A stretch of 64,000 nt of DNA from Areca catechu (Eukaryota; Streptophyta; Magnoliopsida; Arecales; Arecaceae). The translations under genes were made by a program, and so were the position numbers. Below, piece by piece: positions 55,530 through 64,000 of this stretch. The notes beneath the pieces were generated by a model. The model did no database searches and was not told the DNA's origin. It saw only the letters and a program-made list of their open reading frames with translations. Each line of letters begins with the position of its first letter. The stretch's first letter is position 1. Location: the NCBI GenBank assembly GCA_021397845.1, contig CM038053.1, positions 142,986,541-143,050,540 on the forward strand. The letters are read 5' to 3'.

Positions 55530-57980
55530 CAAAGGATGTTGAACACCTTGGGGCTCTGATCGAGCACTACTCAATCACTTGGAGACAATGGGTATTGATT
55601 AACTTGGGACTTTGATCAAGTGCTATTCGGTCACTTGGACATAATGGGTGTTGATCGCCTTAGTGCTTTGATCAAGCACTACTCGATCATTTGGAACTAA
55701 TGGATATTGATCTCCTTGGGACTCTGACTGAGTACTACTTGGTCACTTAGATCCAATGGGCATTGATCGCTTTGGACCTCTGATCGAGCACTATTTGATA
55801 ACCTGGAGCTAATAGACATTATCATCTTGAGGCTCTGACCGAGTGCTACTTGATCATTTGGAGCCAATAGATGTTGATCACCTTGGAGATTTGACCGGGC
55901 ACTACTCGATCACATAGACCAAATGGACATTGATTAGCTTGAAACTTTGATCGAGTACTACTCGATCACTTGGAGCTAATGGGCATTGATCATCTTAGGC
56001 TTTGATAGAGTGTTACTTGGTGACTAGGGGCCAATGAAAATTGATCATCTTGGAGCTTTGACTGAGTACTACTCGATCACTCGTAGCCAATGAGTATTGA
56101 TCACCTTAGATCTCTAATTGAGCGCTACTAGATCACTTGGCACCATGGGCATTAATTTTCTTGGAGCTTTAATCAAGCACTACTCAATCACTTAAAGTCA
56201 ATGGGAATTGATTGCCTTGAGGCTCTGATCGAGCACTACTCTATCACTTGGAGCCAAAGGACATTGATTGTCTTGGGGCTCTAATCAAGTGCTATTTGAT
56301 TACTTAAAGCCTATAGGTGTTAATTTCCTTGGAGCTCTGATCAAGTGCTATTTGGTCACTTGGAGCCAATGGGCATTGATCATCTTGGAGCCAAAGGACA
56401 TTGATTGTCTTGGGGCTCTAATCAAGCGCTATTTGATCACTTAAAGCCTATAGGTGTTGATTGCCTTGAAGCTCTGATCAAGTGCTATTTGGTCACTTGG
56501 AGACAATGGGCATTGATCATCTTGGATCTCTAATCGAGCACTATTCAGCCACTTTGAGTCAATAGATATTGATCGCCTTGAGGTTTTGACCGAGTGCTAC
56601 TCAATCACATGAAGCTAATGGGCATTGATTGCCTTGGGGCTCTGATAAGGTGCTACTCAATCACTTGGAGCCAATGGGCATTGATTATCTTGGGGTTTTG
56701 ACTAAGTATTACTTAGTCATTTAGAGCTAATGGATATTGATCGCCTTCGGGCTCTAATCTAGCACTACTCGATCACTTTGAGCCATTGGACATTGATTAC
56801 CTTGGAGCTCTGACCGAGTGCTACTCAATCCTTAGAGCCAATGGACATTGATTGCCTTGGGCCTCTGAATGTGAGCTAGTCAATCACATGGAGTCAATGG
56901 ACATTGATCGTCTTGGGACTCTGATAGAGTACTATTCGATCCTTTAAAGCTAAGGACATTGATTACCTTATGGCTCTAATCGAGCACTACTCAATTACTT
57001 GGAGCCAATCAGCATCGATCATCTTGGAGCTCTAACTGAGCGCTACTTAATCACTTAGAGCCAATGGATGTTGATCACCTTGGAGCTCTAATCATGCTCT
57101 GCTCAATCACTTGGGACTAATTTGTATTGATTTCCTTGGAGCTCTAACCAAGCACTACTCGATCACTTAAAATCAATGGGCATTGGTCACCTTGGAGCTT
57201 TGACTAAGCATTATTCGATTACTTGGAGCTAATGGACGTTGATCATCTTGGAACTCTGACCGAGCATTATTCGATTACCTAGAGCCAATGAACATTGATC
57301 AGCTTAGGGCTCTGACTATGGGCTACTTGATTACTTAGAGCCAATGGGAATTAATTGCCTTGTGGCTTTGACCAAGTACTACTCAATTACTCGTAACCAA
57401 TGGGCATTGATCACCTTGGGGCTCTGACTGAGCACTACTCAATCATTTGAGCCAATGGATGTTAATTACCTTGGAGCTTTGATCGAGCACTACTTAGTCA
57501 CTTAGAGCCAATGGGCATTGGTCGCCTTGGAGCTTTAATCATGTGCTACTTGATCACTTAGAGCCAATGGATATTGATTACCTTGGGGCTCTGATCGAGT
57601 GCTACTTGATTACTTGGAGCCAATGAGCATTGATCATTTTAGGGCTCTGACCGAGCGCTACTAGATCACTTGGAGCTAATGGACATTGATCGCCTTAGAT
57701 CTCCAATCGAGCACTATTTGGTCACTTAGAGCTAATGGATGTTGATCTCCTTGGGGCTCTGATCGAGCGCTACTTTATCACTTGGAGCTAATGGGCATTA
57801 GTCACCTTAGAGCTCTGACTGAGTGCTACTTGTTCACTTGGAGCCAATAGACATTGATTACAATGGAGCTCTAATTGAGTGATACTCAATTACTTAGAGC
57901 CAATGAGCATTGATAACCTTGGGGCTCTAACCGAGCACTACTCGATCACTCAGAGCTAATAAGTATTGATCACCTTAGGT
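55530..57980. repeat. 56-bp satellite-like tandem array, about 44 units
   Basis: Consensus words in order are CTTGGGGCTCTGATCGAGC, ACTACTCGATCACTTGGAGC and CAATGGGCATTGATCGC. TCACTT starts recur every 56 bp, for example at 55575 and 55631. Most units carry the inverted pair GATCGAG-CACTA-CTCGATC. The period is not a multiple of three and stops occur in all frames, so it is non-coding. S2 inserted into the first units. Confidence 0.95.
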
Positions 57981-58412
57981 AGTGCCTCAATTTCCCCAAC
58001 CCCCAAGAGTGTCCCATTGCTAAGAAGTGCCACTTGGCATGATATGTGATTTCCAAGGAGCTTTGATTGGACACGCTTCAAGTAGGGCAGGTCCTTCGGA
58101 TATTATTTATAAGAAGAAGATGGGAGTATTCCATTGCCACCCCGGACTCTCCATCTCGGTGATGCTCATTCTCCAAGAGGATGATATTTGTCCAATTTTG
58201 ATTGGAAACACAAGTGGTGGGCCTCTTGTTAAGTTTATTATAAAAGGATAATTGGAGGGCATTAGGTTTTTGTAGCTCCTTCTTACCATCATGTCACTTA
58301 AAATTTCCAAGGAGTCATTATGGTTGGCCCTCAATGAAGGTTCCTGGATCGCAGGGCCATTCTTTTTAAGGGAGGGCTTCTCCTTGGAAAATAGGTTCCA
58401 TGAATGTCTGGC
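57981..58412. other. Non-coding segment between satellite array and solo LTR D
   Basis: This begins AGTGCCTCAATTTCCCC after the last repeat. A short plus frame (58027-58251) and a minus frame show no recognised domain. It probably belongs to the Tat 3' region and may be the continuation of the plus-strand reading resumed at 59230. Confidence 0.4.
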
Positions 58413-59229
58413 TGATGCGAGATGGGATGGGGTAGGATCATCGACAAGCTGAGAAGTCACCAAGATTATGATACTACTATATTTTATTTTGTAGATGGTG
58501 GTGAAGGAATAATGGAGATGGAAGGTAGAAATTTGGGCTCTCATGGACTTTGGGACTCATACTCACAGAGAGATCTCTCACCTCTAGGGCATCTCACCCG
58601 CTTCACTAATGGGGCCATTATGGTGAATCTCAAAGAACATGAGGGTGGTAAGGAAGATGGAATCAAGGGGATAACTAGACATGACCTCACATCATGTCCT
58701 GGGGTTGGGCCTTACACCCTCTTCTCATGGAGCAAAAGAAGAGTTACTCTTCTCTAAAAAAAACTTTCATTTATCAATAGAATCTTTTTTTTACAAAGAG
58801 ATTAGGGGCCTATTTATAACCTTCTAAGCTCCATTTAAAATTTAAATTTTACATGAAAAGAGAAAGAAATGTAGTTACAAATTTGAATTTCAAATTTCAT
58901 GAAAAGGGGGCACCAAATCTAAAAATTTGCATGGGGTTTCAAAATGGGGTGCCAAGTGTCTCCATGTGGTTGCCAAGTGTCCTATTCTGAAAATCTGCAT
59001 GGGATTTCAAAATGGGATGCCAAGTATCTCCATGTGGTTGCCAAGTGTCCAAATCAGAAAATCTGCATGCATGGGTGCTAAGTGTCTCTATGTGGGGACC
59101 TTCTTATATGGAGGATGAAATGATCTTCAAATTTAAATTTATTTGCATTGAAATTCATACTGCATCATGATTCATGCTGCTTCGAGATCCATGCTACTCC
59201 GGGATTCATGCAGGTCGATGTCCCCATCA
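58413..59229 (-). mobile_element. D: solo LTR related to the A/B/C group, minus strand
   Basis: The plus strand starts TGATGCGAGATGGGAT and ends GTCCCCATCA. In element sense TGATGGGGACATCGACC is close to the start of C (TGATGGAGACATCGCC) and B. A minus-strand TATAAATA lies at 58811-58818. The 58555-58720 part matches the C LTR (AGAGATCTCTCACCTC, CTAGACATGACCTCAC). Its flanking bases (CTGGC and TGACA) do not match, so no TSD is visible. Confidence 0.8.
58925..59100. repeat. 68-bp tandem repeat in D
   Basis: TTGCATGGGGTTTCAAAATGG at about 58927, a copy at 58995 and a partial copy at 59063, each followed by GCCAAGTGTCTCCATGTGG. Confidence 0.8.
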
Positions 59230-59256
59230 TGACACCCTTATTTAAATACCACCATT

Positions 59257-59760
59257 GTAGTCGGTTGGCGGACTTAACTACCAGTGCTCTAGTTGATGGA
59301 CTTAATGCAAGTAGGAGAGCTCAAGCTACATGCTCATCATCCATACCTTCCTCAGGAGGCTCCTCTACTTCATTGGAGAGGCATTCTAGAAGCCACCACT
59401 TCAGGTTATAGGTGGTGATATCGGCTTGAACGGTTGGAGGAATTTTCTTCCTTACTTCTTGGTCAGCTTCCTCCACTCATCGATGAGCTTCCTTCCATTG
59501 ACTCCTTGCCTCACTTCTACCCCATCCTCCTTGTCGATGCTACTAGGTGTGCTCTTCATCATACTGGTTTCAACCTAGAGGTGGGTGCTACACCGATGCT
59601 CTTGGCCATTCTTGTCTTCCCTGCTATCTCGCTAAGGGTCATGGTGCACTTGACTACTCAGAAGTCATTCCCAACTTTATGGAAGAGCTTGGGATTCCAG
59701 GAGACATCTAGTCCTTTGACGGGTACTACTATTTTTCCTGTACTTTAAGAGTCTAGGAAG
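59257..59760 (+). CDS. Candidate antisense extra ORF of the Tat element
   Basis: The clearest frame is 59434-59748 (104 codons, ending TAA) with segments LLGQLPPLIDELPSIDSLPH and HHTGFNLEVG; another frame at 59148-59411 partly lies in D. The ORF is opposite to pol and is followed by AT-rich sequence with TTTTATTAATAGAAAAC near 59833-59850 that resembles a plant transcript end. Tat-lineage elements are known to carry extra ORFs, sometimes antisense, between pol and the 3' LTR. I recognise no family. It may be an old remnant, or a chance frame. Confidence 0.35.
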
Positions 59761-59949
59761 TGAAGTTATTAGTCGAGAGGTTCTAAATCTATGCAATTTA
59801 GCCATAAAGCTATGAGCATATGTAATCCAATTTTATTAATAGAAAACTTATATTTTCATGCCTTTGTTGTATCCGTCGATTGTCTTTTGAATTATATCTA
59901 TTTCACATTGTGAAACCATATTTTAAGCTATATTTTAATAGATGATAGA

Positions 59950-60400
59950 GTTTTGGATAACCAATTGACACATTCCTGATCATGGTGTTTTCGATTGCTT
60001 GAGCCTGTCAGCTTCCAATTATAGTATTCTCGATCATGATTTTTTTGATCGCTTGAGCTTGTGGACTTCCAATCATAGTATTCTTTTCAATCACTTAAGT
60101 TTGTAGGCTTTTGATCATTGTATTCTTGATCATGTTTTTTCTAATCACTTAAGCTTGTGGGCATCCTATCATAGTATTCTTGATCATGATTTTTTTGATT
60201 GCTTGAGCTTGTGGGCTTTCGATCGCAATATTTTTGATAATAATTTTTTCAATAACTTGAGCCAGTGGGCTTCTGATCGTAGTATTTTTTATTGTAATTT
60301 GTTCAATCATTTGAACCTGTGGGCTTTTGTTCATAGTTTTTTTTATCGCTTTAGCATGTGGGCTTCCAATCAAAATTCTATGCTTCGAAGCCATCAGACT
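59950..60400 (-). repeat. 54-bp tandem repeat (18-residue period), about 8 units
   Basis: TTGAGCTTGTGGGCTTCC-like words recur at 60001, 60055, 60097, 60151, 60205, 60259, 60313 and 60352; most steps are exactly 54 bp. Each unit also contains ATAGTATTCTTGATCATGAT. Confidence 0.85.
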
Positions 60401-60442
60401 TTCCAACGGTTCAACCAATGGCGGCTCTAATTCTTCAATCAA
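60149..60442 (-). pseudogene. ORF with 18-residue repeats downstream of Tat pol
   Basis: The minus frame reads a 5' part MIEELEPPLVEPLESLMASK and then repeats of the type SPQAQAIKKIMIKNTMIG, SPLAQVIEKIIIKNIAIE and SPHAKAIKKTMNK. The period of 54 bp keeps the frame. It lies about 0.3 kb after the end of pol on the same strand. It could be a remnant extra ORF, or a non-coding repeat that happens to stay open. No known family. Confidence 0.4.
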
Positions 60443-60699
60443 GAATTTTCAATGTCGATCCCTTAGTAGGGAGTTCCTTAGGCTAATGAGTTTTTAAGCC
60501 CCCAATATGGGATTTTCAATTCCACAGGTAGCTTGGTCTCAGCCAAAGATTCCTCTAGATGAATTTTCTGGGTCTCACTCGGCCTAAAAAAATCTTGCTC
60601 AAGGGACCCTTGTCGAAGAACTATTTTACTATAAGCATAAATAGGAAATAGAAACTTCATTTAATAAAGAGGGAACATTACTGATAATAAATTTATAGA

Positions 60700-61480
60700 T
60701 TCATGGAGTTATATGGTCAGAGTAGAGGAATTCCATCTAGTTGCCTCAGTTGATAGGTCTCGAGCTTGATGATTTTCTCCACCTAGTAGGGCCCCTCTCA
60801 ATTTGGCAAGAACTTGCCTCTTTAGCCAAGTTGAAAAATTTTTGCCCTTCGCAGTACCAGGTCACTGACCTTAAAAGCCTTCCTCTGGACCTTGGCATTG
60901 AAGTAACAGGCAACATTGTACTGGTATGCTGCCATCCTAATACATGCTTTTTCTCAAACGTCGTCTATCAAGTCTAGGTTAGCGAGTTGCTTATTTGAGT
61001 TGGTTTGCTCATCATAATTCATGACATGCATTGAGGGTACTCCAATTTTGATGGATATTACTACCTCAATCCTGAAGGTTAGGCTAAAAGGTGTTTCCTT
61101 TATCAAAACCCTCGGTATTCTTCGGTATGCCCAAAGCACATGATAGAGCTTGTTGACCCATGATCCTTTAGCTTTGCCAAGCTTCCTTTTAATTTCTTGG
61201 AGGATCGCTCAATTTGTAACTTTGACTTTGGCATGCACCACTGAAGTGAGGTGATGTAAGATTTCCTAGTCTTCAAAAAATTTCTCGAATCAAGTTCCAA
61301 CGAAGTGCCATCCGTTATCAGTGATCAACATCAGGGAGATGCCAAAGTGGCAAACGATAGCCTTTCACATGAAATCTATTATTCTAGACTCAAAGACGTG
61401 GGCTAGTAGCTTGGCTTCCATCCATTTTGTAAAGTAATCAATAACAACTAGAAGGAACTTGTGTTGAATTCATCCCCTTT
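60700..61480 (-). pseudogene. pol: Tat integrase, core C-terminus and C-terminal domain
   Basis: 61300-61103 contains KLQIERSSKKLKGSLAKLKD, and 61139-60954 reads LWAYRRIPRVLIKETPFSLT and GVPSMHVMNYDEQTNSNK, typical of gypsy integrase after the catalytic core. The final domain is readable from 60950 to about 60700 with MAAYQYN, AKVQRKAFKVSDLVLR-like codons. Stops and frameshifts separate all parts. Confidence 0.85.
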
Positions 61481-61790
61481 TATGTGAAAGGCCAAGGATA
61501 TCCATCCCCTATTATGCGAAAGTCCATATGACATATATAGGAGTGATTAGCATAGCTGGGAGATGCTGAATGTTCATATTTCTTTGACAAGTGTCATATT
61601 TCATAACAAAACTCTTGGTATCTTGTTGTATGGTCAACCAATAATAACCTTGCTGGAGAAGCTTATATGCTAATGCCATTTTTCCAATATGGTCTCCGTA
61701 GATCCTTTTATGAATATAAACCTCCCTTAGCATGAACTCCACCTCAGATGGCTGCAAGCATCTAAAGAGGGGCAGGGAGAATGATCATTT
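61481..61790 (-). pseudogene. pol: Tat integrase zinc-binding domain
   Basis: 61757-61512 reads LREVYIHKRIYGDHIGKMAL, AYKLLQQGYYWLTIQ and MKYDTCQRNMNIQHLPAM. The pattern matches the gypsy HHCC integrase zinc domain (CxxC changed to DTC). It is followed by the core start with a stop. Confidence 0.85.
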
Positions 61791-62039
61791 ATAGAGTTTT
61801 TCCTCATGCACCAAGTATTTGGAGGATCTATACTTGATCTTGGAAGCTTCCTTCCAATCCATAGGGAGTTGATTGTTCTTTAGGAAGTCGGTCAGTAGGT
61901 CAATCTAGGATGGTTTATCATTAAGCCACATGACTTTTGATGATTCCTTGATGGTCGATATTTTTGATTTGTTAGAAGTAGGCCCATTGGGGAAGTGCCA
62001 TTGATGTAATAGTCACTACTTTAGCCTGCAAGTCTGCCC

Positions 62040-62900
62040 AAAATTTATCTTCTCTTGGGATCTATTGAATCTTGAAGCATGAAGGTTATTGATTAATTCC
62101 TTGACCTTTTAGAGATATTTGATCATGCTTCCCTCCCAAGCTTTGGAGTCATCCTTGATGTGGTCGACGACCAGTTGAGAGTCAATGTTGACCCTCACAT
62201 CTTGTACTCCTAGCTCTTTCATAATTTTGAGCCCTACAATCAGAGCTTCATAATTAGCTTCATTATTAGCTATGGGGAATTCAAGATGTAGACCATGTTT
62301 GGTGATGATTCCCTCAGGGTTGGCGATGACCACTCCTACCCCAGATCATTCAGGATTGGATGACCCATCCACGTTATCTTCCAGGTATTATTTCGGCTCA
62401 TCGGGGGATCCGACATTAGCTCCAATGGTTCCATAGATTCTGGCTCAGCCAGCTCATTAGGAATAATGCATTCGACCAGGAAGTCAGCTAGTATCTAAGC
62501 CTTAATTGATGGTTAGGCTAAAATTTAATATCAAATTCTAATAGCTTGAACCTATTTGGCAATATGCCTAAATGTATGAAGCTGATGGAGAATACTCTTC
62601 ATGGGTTGATCAGTCAGCAGGATAATAGTGTGAGCATACACTAATTTCTCTAATCTTGAGTATCGGGTCTCCGTATCTCTCAAGATCCTACTGATATAGT
62701 AGATAGACTACTAAATTCTATCCTTCTCTTGGATCAACAGGCACTCATTATTGAAGGAAAAGCTACTAAATATAGAAACAACTCCTCACTAGGATCTAGC
62801 CTCTCTAATAATGGTGGGGAGCTAAGATAACTTCTAAGATCATCAAAAGCCTTCTGACATTCTTCCGTTCTTGGAAAATTCTTCGGGTGTTTTAGAAATT
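62040..62900 (-). pseudogene. pol: Tat RNase H region, including the second RNase H
   Basis: 62333-62109 reads PEGIITKHGLHLEFPIANNE, ANYEALIVGLKIMKELGV and DSQLVVDHIKDDSKAWEGSM, the second RNase H characteristic of plant Tat elements, with the NNEA and DSQLVV motifs present. Between 62360 and 62900 the first RNase H is readable in pieces (ILLTDQPMKSILHQ; ILADFLVE) with many stops. RNase H removes the RNA strand during reverse transcription. Confidence 0.8.
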
Positions 62901-63790
62901 GGAAGATGGGAGGCAGTGCTTAGCTAACTTGGAGATGAATTGGTTGAGGGCTACAATTCTTCTGGTGAGGTGTTGGACATCTTTGACTATTTTTGGAGGA
63001 CTCATATCATAGACATCCTTGATTTTCTCCAAATTAGCTTCTAACCCCTATTGGAGACCACGAAACCCAAGAATTTACCTAAGATCACTTCAAAGTTGCA
63101 TTTGATGGGGTTTAGCTTCATTTGATACTTTTGGAGGGTATTAAAAGTTTCTTGGAGGTCTTCAACATCAATTTTGGTAACTTTGTTTTTAACGAGCATG
63201 TCGTCCATATATATCTCCATATTTTACCCGATCTAGTCTTTAAAAATCTTGTTCACTAGACATTGATAAGTAACACCTACATTCTTTAGATCGAATGGCA
63301 TAATCCTGTAACAAAATAACTCTCGATTAGTAGTAAAAGTAGTTTTTTTCCTTATCTTCAAGAGCCATCCAAATTTGGTTGTAGTTGGAGAAGGCATCCA
63401 TGAAGTTGAGGGGATCATGGTCCATGTGGCATCCACCATTTGGTTGATTCCAGGTAGTGGATACTATCTTCTCGGCACACTAGATTAAGATCAGTGAAGT
63501 TTAAGCAAATCATTATTTGCCATTCACCTTCTTCACCATGATAGGATTTTCAATCCACTCTAGATAGGTGGTTTTCCTAATGAAGCTAGTATCAAGTAGC
63601 TTGTCGACTTCCTCGGCTATAGCTTTTTGGTGCTTCTGCATAAAACTCTACTTCTTTTGTTTGATGGGTTGACACATAGGATCCAAATCAGTATACCATC
63701 ATCAAGGGATTTATGCTCAGCATATCTATTAGTATCCAAGCAAAGACATTGGCATTCTCCTGCAAAAATAAGGTTAGCTAGTCTTTGGTC
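62901..63790 (-). pseudogene. pol: Tat reverse transcriptase, N-terminal part cut by S3
   Basis: 63439-63233 reads TTNRELFCYRIMPFDLKNVG and VTYQCLVNKIFKD, the conserved gypsy reverse transcriptase block before the catalytic aspartates. Upstream codons near 63690-63770 (NANVFAWILIDML) match the region preceding the domain. Expected catalytic residues near 63190-63230 are read through changes and stops. The reading is interrupted at 63790 by S3. Confidence 0.85.
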
Positions 63791-64000
63791 TATTGACTCC
63801 TGTCTTAATTTTGATGAATAACAAAATATCTAAGTATATCTAAGTACTAACTGTATGTTAAAAGTGTGTTTACCAGAATAGGGTACTCATCAAAGCTATT
63901 TTATGTTAAAAGTTCAAAGCTTGTTATCTTGTTGAAGAAGCCAGTTAAATTAATGGAATTTCAAGTTTAATGGACTTTGATACATAAGAAAAACCTTGAA
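63791..64000 (+). mobile_element. S3: start of a copia LTR, plus strand, running off the window
   Basis: TATTGACTCCTGTCTTAATT, then TTTGATGAATAACAAAATATC and further words match the reverse complement of the S0 LTR end (10293 downward) over the whole 210 bp, with about one difference per ten bases. It is the outer end of a plus-oriented element inserted into the Tat pol. Confidence 0.85.

Larger units (their letters stand above)
55530..63790 (-). mobile_element. Tat-lineage Ty3/gypsy element, minus strand, partial
   Basis: From right to left: reverse transcriptase, RNase H, a second RNase H of the plant Tat type, integrase, then a long 3' region with 54-bp and 56-bp tandem repeats, a plus-strand ORF and an inserted solo LTR (D). 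Its right end is cut by S3 at 63791 and its left end by S2 at 55529. No LTR of its own is recognised. Long 3' regions with tandem repeats and extra ORFs are known for this lineage. Confidence 0.8.

Noticed and set aside
55530..57980. Regular direct repeats resembling a CRISPR array
   Set aside because: Units are contiguous 56-bp monomers that vary along their whole length. There are no unique spacers of constant size between identical repeats, and the context is a plant retrotransposon.
58107..58544. Minus-strand frame crossing the D boundary
   Set aside because: It reads across the junction of a solo LTR and its host, so it cannot be one ancestral gene.
58413..59229. D as a complete element with its own TSD
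   Set aside because: Only one LTR is present and the adjoining bases CTGGC and TGACA do not match.

Overview
The window is plant nuclear DNA made almost entirely of nested LTR retrotransposons. No intact host gene is visible on either strand. The evidence for a plant is Sirevirus-type Ty1/copia polyproteins, chromodomain Ty3/gypsy elements, a Tat-lineage Ty3/gypsy pol, primer-binding sites complementary to plant initiator-tRNA-Met (core GGTATCAGAGC), and captured fragments that read as a plant plasma-membrane H+-ATPase and a plant XPF/UVH1 DNA-repair nuclease. A large-genome angiosperm, perhaps a monocot, is likely; the species is not identifiable by eye. Element names below (S0-S3, G1-G5, A-E, X, Tat) are local labels, and boundaries are read by eye from LTR ends and target-site duplications (TSDs).

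Layout, left half. 1-536 is unclassified and holds a 60-bp tandem repeat. 537-10293 is copia S0 (minus), whose gag is split by chromovirus G1 (1619-7211). 10294-10449 is a piece of gypsy LTR G5. 10450-21647 is chromovirus G2 (plus). Its 5' LTR contains non-autonomous element A (11363-14770), its interior contains non-autonomous element C (17595-20614), and its 3' LTR is broken by Sirevirus S1 (21648-30318, minus).

Layout, right half. 30319-36643 is bounded by two gypsy LTRs in opposite orientation. Between them lie the missing ends of S1, G2 and G5, all in inverted order, so this interval looks inverted. 36644-38940 is an apparently solo LTR (X). 38941-40585 is the 3' end of chromovirus G4. 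40586-55529 is Sirevirus S2 (minus), with non-autonomous element B (50571-54321) in its 5' LTR. 55530-63790 is a decayed Tat-type gypsy element (minus) with a 56-bp satellite-like array, a solo LTR (D), a 54-bp repeat and a broken pol. 63791-64000 starts another copia LTR (S3, plus).

How the parts relate. A, B and C have no gag or pol, yet they carry a primer-binding site, a polypurine tract and a short hairpin next to the 3' LTR. The same hairpin sits in the last codons and polypurine tract of chromoviruses G1, G2 and G4, which suggests that the chromoviruses could mobilise these elements in trans. B carries an XPF/UVH1-like fragment inside each LTR, and C carries an antisense H+-ATPase N-terminal fragment. 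The two Sireviruses share an extra ORF after pol, repeated GAGTCG-type palindromes and several polypurine tracts. All coding regions contain stops or frameshifts, so every polyprotein is annotated as a pseudogene.
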